A stretch of DNA of 64,000 nucleotides from Isoperla grammatica (Eukaryota > Arthropoda > Insecta > Plecoptera > Perlodidae): assembly GCA_945910005.1 (NCBI GenBank), contig OX246748.1:16657368-16721367 (forward strand). The letters run 5' to 3'. Below are positions 34,936-47,234 of this stretch, piece after piece. The notes beneath the pieces are model-generated. The model did no database searches, was not told the origin of the DNA, and saw only the letters and a list, made by a program, of their open reading frames with translations. Position 1 is the stretch's first letter. Each line of letters starts with the position of its first letter. Both the position numbers and the translations under genes were made by a program.

Positions 34936-37900
34936 AGTAATTGTTAAATACGCTTTCTATTTATTAAGTAGTTTTCTAATTGTTTTAGGTATGCTGAATC
35001 CTTGTGGCACCTAATGTGCACTGGACAGCAGACAATAAGTTGCTTGTCTCTCTCACGGTCTGTATTTACCGGAAATGGTAGTTTAAATAATATCCGCGCA
35101 AAATAAGGGTTAATGAAAAATATTGAAAACGTCGTCAAATATTGAAAAGTAGTATAACAGAGAGGTATAATTTTGTAAATTTAAAAACAAGATTTAAAAG
35201 CTTTTAACGATTGTATTCGCAACGGTTGTTATTTTTGGAAACTTCTTCAAAAATTTGCATTTAATTAATAAAAATAATAACTTGAACTAACTTGTTATTG
35301 GCTATAAAATAAAGTAAAAGACAAAATATGAACAATATAGGCTTCCTCTTATGCGGGAACAAATCTCGTTATGTAAAATAAATAAATATATGAACAAACA
35401 CGAGGCGTCACATATTTATGTCTGAATGAATAGTTTATTCTTGAATAGCATTGCGTGAATTCGAGCTTGAAAAATAGTTAGTTGTGTAACTGATGATATT
35501 GTTTATTGTTGAAATTATTGTTTTCGAAGTAGTTAAATACATTAAATCTGTGTATAGAAACTGTGAGTGAAAGGAAACTTTACTGTTAGCTCTAAATAAT
35601 TAAATATATCCTATAAGTTCGGTGTCCGACACCCATTTTGAGTACTGTGTCCATCGAGGTTGTGTAATAACAAAATCCAACCTCTTTATTCATTAAATAG
35701 AAAATAGTTTTCACTCAAATTAAGCCTGTGCCATCCAAGTTAATACCCAACTTTTTAATAAGCTTATTTTCACATTAAACTTTAAAAAAGTGTATTTTGC
35801 TTCCCATCAGATTTGTACGAAATCAGCACAACTTTGCATCAAATTGAGAACAAATTATGATTGATGATGATGTATGCAAGAAAAACGGACACTGTATCGT
35901 CACAATTTTAGAGTCTGAAACTTCGTACGAGATAAATGAAACGAAGCCATAATTTTACCCCAAGGACCACCGATAGTACACGACGCCATGTTGCCACGTT
36001 GCAATGTTGCCACATCTCCTCCAAAGAGCTTGATAAAACAAAAATGACGAGTTCCTCTTGAACCACCTCTTTGAAGAAGAAAAAAACAATATGTCTCTTG
36101 TATTTTTGGTAGCAAAAGGAATTCCTATCTCGTTGAACACAAGATGAGGTAGTCTAAAAAATGTTTTTTTAAATAAAAAAAATAGTTACTTTAATGTAAA
36201 ACACCGCGGGCTGTTCATTGATTCTTGCATAATTTTCTTTGTCTACTCAGAAAAGACGACACATCTTGAAAACTTACGACTAGAGGATTTCAACTTCACC
36301 GCAAGGTAACGTTGTTTGCGTTCTTCGAGAAATAGCTGATCTGTTTTTACAAAAAGAAAAGATCAAAGAAAAGTCAGGCATCGCGAAATTATTCAGTGTT
36401 TTATGTTCCAAGGAATTTACAAGATGTGTATTGGAATGTTTAAAATCTCAATACAAAATTAATTGTCATAGTCTTGTTTTTCGTTAACATTATTTTGTAT
36501 CATTGTATACAAAACAAAGTGTTTTAAGTGTAAAATAGAAAAGAGTTAACACTCAATAATAACTTTTTCGAACGCCTAATACTTTCATTATCTCATCTTA
36601 TGTTTTTAATTCACCCACACATAGATGGGACAAAACATAATTAAAATATATTTTATGCAGCTGGACTTTAATTAATACTTATAAATTACGAATTTGTCTA
36701 GTACAAAACTAAAAGGACACTCTAGGAAGCATCATTCAGTTAGTTCCTGAGACTTGTAGTGGTTGTATTTCTTGATGGTAGTAGAAGTTTCTCATAAGAC
36801 AAAAGTGTCTGCGAGTTTATAAAGCCGCCACAAAGGCTTTTCACCCGGGACTGAAAAAAAGACGTCATTGATTCTGTCGCGGACTGTACCCGACTCCCCC
36901 GCCAAATCTTTCAATAAAGACATTTGACCCCACGACTTCAACACATCATTAATAATCCAACTCTGCCATTATGGTGGTTTTATAATATCACTTTCCTTGT
37001 CATTATATCCCAGCCAGCGGTATGTCAAGTTTTTATCTTCAAACAACGCATTATACATTTTATATCGTATTAAGCTGATATTAATTATAAATTCAGTCTC
37101 ATATCAGTTTCTACAGGGAAAAAACATAGGAAGTTTCCATAGACAAAGGCAATCTATTTTTACTCCTCGCACAAAAGGAAAGATAGAAAAGGAAGTTTTG
37201 TTTTTGTTTGGTTCTCTATGTACACAAAGAAAATGAAATGAAACGTTTCACTCATGAAGTAGAGAACGTTAAATGCGATAAAATTTGTAAAACTGAGAGT
37301 GATGGCAAAGTTCAATGAAACGGAGAGTTCGTTTATTTTGATAATTGTTATGTATGGCTGATATAAAGGAATGTTTGTGTGAAAATTGGAAGCAAATTTA
37401 GTAGAGGTAAACCAAAACTAGGTAGGTAATATAATACAAAATGCAATGGGGCGTAATAGATGGACCCGAATAAAATTACTTGTGAAGAAAACTGGCTAGA
37501 TCTATGTCAAATCATTCCAAGAATTCAAACACGGTATTTAGTCTTCATTTTATCATAGCATACTCAATATAGCATATTAGTTTATTAGCAAATGCAATTA
37601 AGTGTATATTTTAATTCGATTGGATTTCAAGTTAGAATAGTAAGTTAGAATAGTAGTAAAAGTATCATAAGTATAGATTTGTCCTCGTTTTTAATTGAAA
37701 TGTATTTGTTAACAGCTGATCATCACATCACTATTACTAATCAGTAATCACTACAACAACTACTACTAACTAATCATCACAACTAATCTAAAGCTAAACT
37801 ATCATCTATAGATACATGGTAAGCATAAAACACGTAAAGCACCGAGTTGTTACATACATCAAAGCATAAGCTCTTGTAACTAACAACCGTAACAAGCTTT

Positions 37901-38046
37901 CAGTTCATTACACTCGTGATACATAAGTATCTTAAGCTCTCTTGAGTAATCCGTTTGAAAACGCTATTTCCGAAGCAAATTGGACATTTTACAGCGTTTG
38001 AAAGCGCTCAGTATAAACTACAAGTGGGGAATGTGGTTTGCTGAGT
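34936..38046. other. AT-rich spacer, nothing recognised
   Basis: No credible coding frame. A GC-richer patch at 36815-36915 with AAGACGTCATTG may be regulatory. Confidence 0.4.
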
Positions 38047-38066
38047 GGGGGGGGGGGGGGGGGGGG
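38047..38066. repeat. poly-G, 20 bases
   Basis: G20 after CTGAGT, followed by CAGAGGCGGGGCGG. Confidence 0.9.
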
Positions 38067-38165
38067 CAGAGGCGGGGCGGAATGTGTATAATGACGGGAG
38101 AAAATTGAAAGCTTTCAAGTAGGCGTCTCCAGTAATCGATTACATAAGCATTATCTGAAACAGAG

Positions 38166-38170
<5 letters not shown>

Positions 38171-38196
<26 letters not shown>
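38171..38196. repeat. (TA)n tract flanking the Penelope-like element
   Basis: About 13 TA units directly abutting the element's 3' side. A matching tract lies on its other side at 39759. Confidence 0.9.
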
Positions 38197-38250
38197 AAGA
38201 AAGGATACATTTTACGGTTAAACCAATCTAAATTTTATTTTTAATGATAA

Positions 38251-38290
38251 GTCAACGTTTCGACGACTTTAGCGTCGTCTTTTTCAAGAC
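38251..38290 (-). ncRNA. hammerhead-like hairpin in Penelope 3' flank (degenerate)
   Basis: The minus strand reads CTTGAAAAAGACGACG, a short loop, GTCGTC and then GAAACGTT. Penelope-like elements are known to carry hammerhead ribozymes in their terminal repeats (CUGANGA, stem II, GAAA). Here stem II and GAAAC are kept but the CUGANGA box is not, so catalytic activity is doubtful. Confidence 0.35.
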
Positions 38291-38379
38291 ATACAAATAT
38301 ACAAAAACAAATAAATAAAAAACCACAACAACCAAAAAACACTTGCATATAAAAACGAAAACACTGCCACAGCGATACA

Positions 38380-39720
38380 TCACTGGGTAGCTGCTCTAGC
38401 AAGCTCCTTGAATTTGCTTCTGGTTATGGGACCCCCCTGAGACACTGCTGGAACTCTTTGACTCTGAGAATGGTCAGCAACAGGCTGAATGATGGCTGGG
38501 AACACCTGCTGGACTGTAAGGTTAGCCACAATCGGTTTCCAAGCCGAAGGTAGTCTTTGAGCGTCATCTCGCTTGTTCAGGTTATGAGGCCGCTTCTCAA
38601 TCTCAATTGCTTCCCGGATTAACCTCGCTCGAAGATTGTCCACTGAAGCAAGAAGCCGTACCCCGGCAAAGTTAATGTTATGTCCTTCCTTTATTGTATG
38701 TTGTGCTAGAGATGACGTTGACTGGCCTTGGTCCACAGCAAGTCGGTGTTCTTGAACTCGCTGCGATAATTTTCTACTTGTTTGACCAATGTAACTGTGA
38801 TGACAGCCATTACAGGGTATCTCATATACTCCTTTGTTTTCTAAAGGAATCACATCCTTACAAGTTCCCACCATTTCGCCAATTTTCTTCTCGGTATTAA
38901 AGATCGTCCGTATGTTTTCTCGGCGAAGCCGTTGACTGATCAAGTCTGTTGTCCCTTTAATGTATGGCAAATAGGCAGTATACTTGGGTGGTTCTACTAG
39001 TTCTACTTGTGACGTCGAGGTGGAAATAGGCTGTCGATGCCATGCCTTTGTTATTAAACTATTCGTAAACCCGTTAGATGAAAGGGCATGATGTAATATT
39101 TTATATTCTGCATCAATATTATCCACATCTGCAATTTTGTGTGATCTATTAGCAAGTGTGTAAGCAACAGACCGGATTTGACTCGGGTGGTGGTGAGAGG
39201 TTGCATTCAGATATCTGTTTGTATGAGTAGCTTTTCTAAACACAGTATGGCCAAGACTTCCATCAGGTTTTTTCTGAACAAGTACATCCAAAAAAGGTAA
39301 TTTACCATCTTCCTCGATTTCCATCGTTAGTTTTATATTTGTGTGTTGGTTGTTTAAATGTTGATGAAATTCATTAAGCCTATCTATTACATGCTGCCAC
39401 ACTACAAACGTATCATCTATGTATCGCAGCCAGCACAGGGGCTTTAGTAAAGATGACTCCAGGGCTGTTGTTTCAAAATGTTCCATGAACAAATTTGCTA
39501 CCACTGGTGACAATGGCGACCCCATTGGAGCTCCTTCAATTTGTTTGTAGAACTGACCTTTGTATGTAAAATATGTAGTGGCCATGCAATGACGAGACAA
39601 CGTAATAATATGTGTCGGAACTACCTTCTTGGCTTCAATGATCTCCAATGCCTCTTTAATTGGTACTTTCGTAAAGAGAGAAACAACATCAAAACTAACT
39701 AGTAAGTCACCAGGGTTCAA
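38380..39720 (-). CDS. Penelope-like reverse transcriptase with GIY-YIG endonuclease (5'-truncated)
   Basis: The retroelement polyprotein that copies element RNA at a nicked chromosomal target. Numbered from the first residue of the longest frame (446 aa, beginning at a TTG, so not a true start): motif A with the catalytic Asp in FDVVSLFTKVP (Asp11), motif B GAPMGSPLSPVVANLF (63-78), motif C YIDD (100-103), then the region ending LPFLDV (141-146), a linker, and a GIY-YIG domain with GVYEIPC (297-303), a CNGC pair (Cys303/Cys306), YIGQTSRKL (310-318), EHR (324-326) and IEKRPHNLNKRDD (374-386). The motif order RT then GIY-YIG with the Cys pair is diagnostic of EN-plus Penelope-like elements. 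The frame continues about 14 codons upstream (THFVEILKDIK) before the (TA)n tract; fingers motifs upstream of A are missing, so polymerase function is unlikely. No internal stop or frameshift is seen, implying a fairly young insertion. Confidence 0.93.
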   Translation of the reverse strand: MNPGDLLVSFDVVSLFTKVPIKEALEIIEAKKVVPTHIITLSRHCMATTYFTYKGQFYKQIEGAPMGSPLSPVVANLFMEHFETTALESSLLKPLCWLRYIDDTFVVWQHVIDRLNEFHQHLNNQHTNIKLTMEIEEDGKLPFLDVLVQKKPDGSLGHTVFRKATHTNRYLNATSHHHPSQIRSVAYTLANRSHKIADVDNIDAEYKILHHALSSNGFTNSLITKAWHRQPISTSTSQVELVEPPKYTAYLPYIKGTTDLISQRLRRENIRTIFNTEKKIGEMVGTCKDVIPLENKGVYEIPCNGCHHSYIGQTSRKLSQRVQEHRLAVDQGQSTSSLAQHTIKEGHNINFAGVRLLASVDNLRARLIREAIEIEKRPHNLNKRDDAQRLPSAWKPIVANLTVQQVFPAIIQPVADHSQSQRVPAVSQGGPITRSKFKELARAATQ

Positions 39721-39758
39721 CTTAATATCTTTTAGAATCTCTACAAAATGAGTCGAGT

Positions 39759-39774
39759 TATATATATATTATAG
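39759..39774. repeat. (TA)n tract at truncated end of Penelope-like element
   Basis: TATATATATATTATA directly at the point where the reverse-transcriptase frame is cut off. Confidence 0.85.
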
Positions 39775-42700
39775 ATAAGTGGATGGCTAACTAAATTGCG
39801 TCGGTGAAATGGCAACACTGCGTAAGTAACGCTTTACGAATTGTTCAGGAGAGACAAAGCACGAAAAAGCGCTTTCAGATAAAGTGACTATACTAGGTTT
39901 AAGATTTAGGGAATTACCCTAAATTGTTTTGATGATTGTTACATCCACAGAAGTTAGATTTTGATTAACATAGTTATATCATTTATAAAATTAAATACCA
40001 GTTATATAAACGACATTCATATTCTGACAACCTACTGTACATACGGTTTATAACTAAAGTCTCTACACAGTTTGTTATCCGTATGTTAAATCTGTCAATC
40101 AGTTAACATAAATATTTTGTTCCATTGTACAACTAAATAACTCACTATTACCTAATTGTATTAATTTTATTTATTTTATTTATTTATTTAATCAGTACAT
40201 TGCAGGTAATTGCAATTGGTTAATAGATGTAATCCGGTAAGCTGCCCTCAAAAACCTAGTTTGACCGAGAGCAGATGCCAGGGTTATATTGTACTAGTAT
40301 AAAAGCATCCATGTTTGTAATGAATTTATTAATTCTGCTATTGTTACATAGTTAATAAAAACTTACTATAGTCACTAAAACTAGATATTTAAAAGAATAT
40401 AGTATTTTAGCTTTATGTAATAGGGGTATCCATTGCCATCTATTGTTTAAACAATATCTAATTCAAACACTCATGTAAGCCACACATTTTTATTTAGTAT
40501 AAGTTTACACTATTCCGACTTTTTAATATAAATGTTACAAATAAATCTCATATACTACTTCACATCTTCATACCGATCAATTCACAATTTGCATTTGCGT
40601 ATTCAATGCATAGTGAAAACACTAAAATTTGAAATGTCACATTTATGCTCTACATATACTATGCCATTGCTTTCTGGTCGCTAGTGCTGCTTGTTTGCAT
40701 GGAATGCATTATTCTTTATTTAATGTCTTTTAAGGCTATTTCCGTTATGTTCAAACTCAAAAAATTTTATTTTATCAAGTTTTGTTATGAATGCATGGTA
40801 AGTTTGGTTATGAAGGCTATCAGTGTTGAAAGTATTACGGATAGCATCAAATTAAAACTTGCTATAGTCAATTAAATAAAAAATATCTTGAATAGAATTG
40901 ATCAACGTTGAGGTTTTGTATCACACAGTTATTTTACGTTCGAATCAATAGTTTTGTATTTCTACTAATTTCTTTAGAATATAATTACCCATTCTTACTG
41001 TTTACATTGAATGTATTTGGATGTATTGCCATGGTAAGAAACTTTACGGTTTCCACTGTCTAATACAACTCTTTTTATAGCAATCTTTGCATGCTTCCAA
41101 ATTTGTGACAGACTTGTTTTAATACTGTTTAATATGAATAACGTTCATATTATTGATATTGTTAAAACACAACACAAAAAATGTTTACGTGAAGATTAAA
41201 ATAAAAAATAATCAGTGAAGAATGAAAATCGGTGTTCGTGAATTAAACGTGTAGTGTCCGTTTTATCGTTCTTTTAATGTGTTTGTTTTTACTTTTGATT
41301 GTGCTGTTTATAGGTTAGCAGCAACATTACTTAAAATGATTTCTTCTAAAGACTTACATTAGTTTGGTTCTTCCGAACACTTTCGTATTAAGTTATTTAA
41401 AAAATGTAACCCCATTTTTAATTCCAAACGTTTTTGTTACAGTCGGCTTGGTCTCTTCTTGCGTTGTTATACTAGCTTAAATGAATGATTTTTTTAATGA
41501 TTCACTTAAAGTCAGGATTTAATAATTGTTTGTTCCTTAAAAACATAATTTAATTTTTCTTAAACTTTGTAAAAATAACAAACGGAGGTAATTTTTTCTT
41601 GAATAATTTACATAGAAACTAAGCACACACATTTTTAAATTCAAAATCTGTCATGCCATTAATCCGTTCGACAATCCCCTTGATCTGTTGAACAAAACAT
41701 AATAAATCAGGTATCTGATGACGTACCCCGCGCCTTAATTCAAGCATACCCCTTAGCTTTACATAATCTCTACTTAACATTGCTGAATACGGTAAAAAAA
41801 CTATCAACAACATTATCACAGAATAATTATCTAGCCCGCTGACTTCGGGAAGTTTCAGCGGCGGGTGAGAGTAAGACAGCCTTACAATATGTACGCCCCA
41901 ACGAAACACCACCATCTTGGATGGGAATAAGAATGGGGATGAGAATAAGGAGGGAATTTATTTACATAAATTATAAACTGTGAGACCCACAATTTAAATG
42001 CTATCGTCCTACTCGGCTTGAACTGGGACTGGGAGTGGTTTATTATCACTTCATTATATTTTGCCAAGGTAGACTTGGTGAGGAATGTTAATGATATTTA
42101 GGAAGTTTAACTTGCAAATAAACTTTCATTATCTCGGGAGATTTTAACGTTTGATTTGTGTTGTAGTAGAAATAGCGTGTTGCAAACTTGAGAAGTTCTG
42201 TTTTGAATAACATTTTTACAATTTATTTCTATGTAACTACTATAAAATACATTCTTTCGTTATGGTGGAATATTATTATTTATATTCAGTAGATAAAACT
42301 TAGATGGAAAAAGTAATTGAAACGAACTATGTAAACAATGCTTGATGAAAATATGTATAGAGTATTGACTTACAAAATAGAAAATAATGTAGTGATATAC
42401 TATTCAAAGCAAGGACTTTGAATTCATTTAATTGGAAAGGGGGAAAAGAAAGAAAGCCAACACAAATATGTCTGTTTGTAAAATATGTTGAGAGCAAGTT
42501 ATGAACACAAAGTTGTTGTCAGAAAATACTAGCACAAGAAAAGAGAATACTTGTATAAAATAGACAATTCACTCTTAAAGGAAATGGAAAAATAAATGAC
42601 AGGAAAATGGAATAAAAAATGTATACAAAGAACAAACCGAACATGATAATTATTTTTTTAAACAAAAAAATAAAGTAAGATTGGCAGGTTACGCAAGATT

Positions 42701-43709
42701 TGAGTAATGCAGACCTTTCTTGTTTAAAACGGTTTTCTTGCTATTAAGAATATATTCTCTTGATCTTTTTAAGTTTATTTTCTATGCTAATCAAAGAAAA
42801 AGATCAACTTTGTTTTATCTCTGTCGGTGTTGAACAAGGATATCTCGTTTGTAGATACGGAATTGTTAACTACATTATAAACATGATTTGATGAATACAA
42901 ATTTGAATGGTTATATTCGTACCAGTGGCCGTTTGTGAGTGGGAATGCATTTGTTAGCTGATTACCAATGTTTGTGTATGTGTGAGCATTCAATATTTGT
43001 CCATAATAGATTCATTGGATTGTGTGTTTGTGTTTTTCAGCCTAGTTAAAACAAGCATAGTTAAAAGGTTTCAAAATATCTAGTGACACATTTAAAAACA
43101 CGTTCCCTTCGTAGTGAACATTAGTTAAAAACAACAAATGTATGTTTTTAAGAAATAAAACGATTTCGGCTGAATTTTGACACAAATGAAAAGTTCAATG
43201 GTTTAAATTAGTGGCGCATATTTTGTTGGCCGGTACAACGGTCTGGCATGATATTTGTTGCCATTATGTTTGGCGATAAATCTTTCAAAAACACGCCGGC
43301 AAATAGTCCGCCGGGAATGTCTTTTCATCGCATGAATCTCGCAGTGTTATAAAACATCCCCCGAGTCGACTCCTCAATCACTCAACCCCCAGGCGACGTC
43401 ATCTTTGTTTGTGTAGCTCCGAGGCTCACATACCCCATTTGCCTACGCGCCCGCCACCACCATTGCCAATGTTGCATTCCACTTTCTTATTTATAACGTA
43501 ATTCATTTTTATTCGCGACTGATAACCTTAACATTTGTCATAACAATGTTTCAAAACGGTTTTTTATAAGATTGAAGTGAAGGTTTATGTATCGGTATGA
43601 AAACGGTCGTTAAGTTACAATGACACATTTTATAGATACAAAACTTTGTTCAAAATCTCTTCGTTGTATCTTTCTGTCGTATTGTCTGAAGAGATCGTGG
43701 GACACGAGT
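39775..43709. other. AT-rich spacer, nothing recognised
   Basis: Nearly 4 kb with no credible coding frame. TTTTA-type low complexity near 40165-40195. A GC-richer patch at 43300-43470 with GGCGACGTCATC may be regulatory. Confidence 0.4.
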
Positions 43710-43926
43710 TTTAAGCCCCAATGACAATTGTCGGAATCGGGATCGCAATCGCATTAAGGAATTCGTGAATAAGTTAACTTACATGGTTATTGTGGCGTTG
43801 TTACAATGAAATCGTAATGTGTCGTAATGATTTAACATTAAAAAATGTTTTATGGCGATCCCGATCCCGATCCCGATCCCGATAACGATAACGATCACGA
43901 TGCCGACAATTGTGTTTGGAGCTTTA
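43710..43926. mobile_element. MITE family 1, copy 2
   Basis: Ends TTAAGCCCCAATGACAATTG and CAATTGTGTTTGGAGCTTTA in inverted orientation. Same internal blocks as 10014-10206. The right arm has expanded into a (GATCCC)n/(GATAAC)n hexamer run at about 43857-43900. Confidence 0.78.
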
Positions 43927-45420
43927 CTTGACTGGACCAATACAGCAGCAAGTGCTTCTTTCTTGCCAATGTATTTGCTTTGAGGCCTGATATAGTAAAT
44001 TTATAATGGTACTCTGTTTTACCTACCTGTTCTGCCCTATTAATGTATCTACTTTAATTTCCTTCTATGGTACTAATATTGTCATATTTTGTTTGGTTTG
44101 GTATTTTAACAAAAGATGAAAATAACTTTCCATTGCTCATAGCACTTTATTTATGTACCTTGAAATGTTTTGATCATTCCTCACTTGTTTCTATTCTGAA
44201 AATGTTTCTTGTAGGAATTAAAACATGATATGTTTTAAAAAAACTTGTTTGTTTTTATTCACAAAAGATTTATTTTCGGCATAATATTTTTTGGCAATAC
44301 AAATTCTCTTAACATTATAACATGAATAGAATTCAATACACATTTTATGTGGGCGGCTTTATATAAAATTAAAAGAAAGATTGTATTGATCTACAAATGT
44401 TACTAATGAAACAGCTAGGTTCAGATTTTATTGCAGCAATTTTAAGTTTGAGTTTTCACAATATTACCATCAATCAACCTGTTTTTTTGTGCCCGTTCAA
44501 ACGTAATTGGAACATTTAAATTTCTCCATTTACTGGAGTTGACTTTCTTTAACAATTGGATTGCATGGGTGTCTGGATTTTAGTAGCTCGTTATTAACGT
44601 CGTTAAAGTTAACGGCCAATTTTGGAGCTATTGATATCACGAGAAACAGGAACATTATTCGACAAGGATATAAAATGTTGGCGAACACTAAAAGACCCAC
44701 TCCTTTAATATCTTTTTTAACAATGATGAAAAAAGATAATATACATTTTAATATTCTGAACTAACTCTCTTATAATGAGTTCTATAATTATAAATATAAT
44801 TGTCGGCCTTCAAACTAAAGGAGATTAAAACTCTTTCTGGACAGGTATTAGAAATTGTATTCATGTTATGTATTTTTTCCTTCATTTTGTTTTGAATTTA
44901 TTTTTTGTATCTGTTGTTTGTAGTGAAGACATTCACATTCACATAGCGTTATCCACTTCGGTTGCCACAAAGAAGTGTGGAGTTGAGTTTTTTGGTGTTT
45001 AAATTTTTACAAACATGTACTTTAAAATGTGTTCAATTTTTTACTTTAAATTTGGTATTCTTACATCGTGAGATTTATGTACATACTTTTAAAACCCCCA
45101 GTGAATAAATTTTCACAAATAAAAAGTAAATCATTAGTGCTGTAATATAAAGAATTTGTTTTCAATGAAACTAACACTCTATTTTTCTTTGTTCCAGGTA
45201 TGTCTCTTAATGATTCTTGTAACACATACGAGTGGTGAGTCAACATTGGAATTACTTCTTTAGACTTAAGTGAAACAACATGAGGGGTAAAGCGGAGTGT
45301 AAGTCCCTAAACTAACGCTGTTTTATTCATATTGAGAACAGGAAGTGGTTTTGTATTCACTAAACTATGAATTTTAGAACGTTCAGCTATTTTATTTTTT
45401 GCGATTGTTGTTTCTGTAAT
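43927..45420. other. AT-rich spacer, nothing recognised
   Basis: No gene, inverted repeat or tandem array noticed. Confidence 0.45.
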
Positions 45421-45907
45421 TAATTAATTAATTCATTCATTAATTAATTCATTAATTCATTAATTCATTCATTCATTCATTCATTCATTCATTCATTCAT
45501 TCATTCATTCATTCATTCATTCATTCATTCATTCATTCATTCATTCATTCATTCATTCATTCATTCATTCATTCATTCATTCATTCATTCATTCATTCAT
45601 TCATTCATTCATTCATTCATTCATTCATTCATTCATTCATTCATTCATTCATTCATTCATTCATTCATTCATTCATTCATTCATTCATTCATTCATTCAT
45701 TCATTCATTCATTCATTCATTCATTCATTCATTCATTCATTCATTCATTCATTCATTCATTCATTCATTCATTCATTCATTCATTCATTCATTCATTCAT
45801 TCATTCATTCATTCATTCATTCATTCATTCATTCATTCATTCATTCATTCATTCATTCATTCATTCATTCATTCATTCATTCATTCATTCATTTATTCAT
45901 TCATTAT
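45421..45907. repeat. (TTCA)n microsatellite, about 490 bp
   Basis: Begins with TTAA/TTCA mixed units, then runs as perfect TTCA for roughly 430 bp (over 100 units) with one TTTA near the end. Confidence 0.97.
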
Positions 45908-45910
45908 AGT

Positions 45911-46325
45911 TCTGAACTGACTGTACGTCCCGTGTGGTTAATGTTTCCCGATCGCATAATACGACGCGCGGATGAATGTTTCCTGAACTGACTGTACGTC
46001 CCGTGCGGTTATTGTTTCCCGACCGCATAGTATACCACGCGCGTATGAATGTTTCCTGAACTGACTGTACGTCCCGTGCGGTTAATGTTTCCCGACCGCA
46101 TAGTACGACGCGCGGTTGAATGTTTCCTGGACTGACTGTACGTCCCGTGCGGTTAATGTTTCCCGACCGCATAGTATACCACGCGCGTATGAATGTTTCC
46201 TGAACTGACTGTACGTCCCGTGCGGTTAATGTTTCCCGACCGCATAGTACGACGCGCGGTTGAATGTTTCCTGGACTGACTGTACGTCCCGTGCGGTTAA
46301 TGTTTCCCGACCGCATAGTACGACG
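45911..46325. repeat. 72-bp minisatellite in 144-bp pairs
   Basis: CTGACTGTACGTCCCGTG, GGTTAATGTTTCCCGACCGC and ATAGTACGACGCGCG recur about every 70-72 bp. Alternate units differ (TATACCACGCGCG against ACGACGCGCG), giving a 144-bp higher-order period. The 139-codon minus-strand frame is a by-product. Confidence 0.92.
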
Positions 46326-46409
46326 CGGTGAATCCTCTTTAAAGAGAGCACAATTTGTAATTCAAAATGAGCTGCTGTGACATAAGACGAGGGCAAACAT
46401 TGCCAGCCT

Positions 46410-46460
46410 GACGCGCTTAGCTCGTTGGTTCGATACCCGAGGGTCGTATAGTCGGGTTGG
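46410..46460 (+). mobile_element. possible truncated tRNA-like SINE fragment
   Basis: GCGCTTAGCTCGTTGGTTCGATACCC has a box-B-like GGTTCGATACC directly after a box-A-like block, but the spacing is too short for a complete tRNA head. Confidence 0.25.
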
Positions 46461-46890
46461 TCTTAACTTGAGAACCTTGCAGATGCTATCTACAACCCAT
46501 ACAGCACAACCATATTCATAGAATATGCTATACATATTGTCCCTGGATATTTCAAATATTCACACAATGTTCAAAAATATTGAGAGATATTCAATACATA
46601 TTGTAGGAATATCCCAATGTCACCAAATTTATCATTCAATGAATGCTCACAGAATATCATTTTATGACCAAGTGAATCTTAAAATAACATTAATACAACA
46701 TTACTTTATGAACATTGTTAGAATATGAAATGAACATTCACAGAATGTTAAATAAATATTCATATAACTGCAATAAATATTCAAATTATGTTCTTCGAAC
46801 ATTAAATAAATATTCATATTACTAGGGCTAAATGTTTAAAGAATGTTTATTGAACATTCAAACAGGAGGATATGGATATAGTATATTCAT

Positions 46891-47056
46891 TAAAACTAGA
46901 CCACATGGAGCTGCTGCATTTATTGAATATGCTATTCTTAGGTAAACTGGATATGGACAGTCCAATTTCCATTATACCTAAAATGGACTACGCAAACAAC
47001 AGAACAAATCATTATAAAGGCAAATGACAAAATGTAGCAGCTCAAATCTAGTTTTA
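46891..47056. mobile_element. 166-bp inverted-repeat element nested in the foldback element
   Basis: TAAAACTAGA...GAGCTGCTGCATTT on the left and AAATGTAGCAGCTC...TCTAGTTTTA on the right. A MITE-like insertion, or a conserved hairpin of the host element. Confidence 0.65.
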
Positions 47057-47234
47057 AAGAATTACCAGGTCATAAAAGCAGTTGGATAAGATGAATTAAA
47101 TGATTGCTTCAAATTAAATTATTCTCAAAAGTTTAATTTGTCCAATGATATACATACACAATAATTAAAAGGCTATGCACTCAACACGTTTCAAATTACA
47201 GATAATCGTTATAGAGGAGGAATTTTAGGTTTTA

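Larger units (their letters stand above)
38197..39758 (-). mobile_element. Penelope-like element, 5'-truncated
   Basis: Extent set by the two abutting (TA)n tracts. It consists of the ORF described separately, about 14 further in-frame codons upstream of 39720 that are cut at the (TA)n, and about 180 bp of 3' flank. That flank contains, on the minus strand, a GACGAC/GTCGTC hairpin followed by GAAACGTTGAC. Confidence 0.85.

Noticed and set aside
45897..46316. 139-codon minus-strand frame
   Set aside because: Produced by the 144-bp higher-order minisatellite, with a frame switch between half-units.
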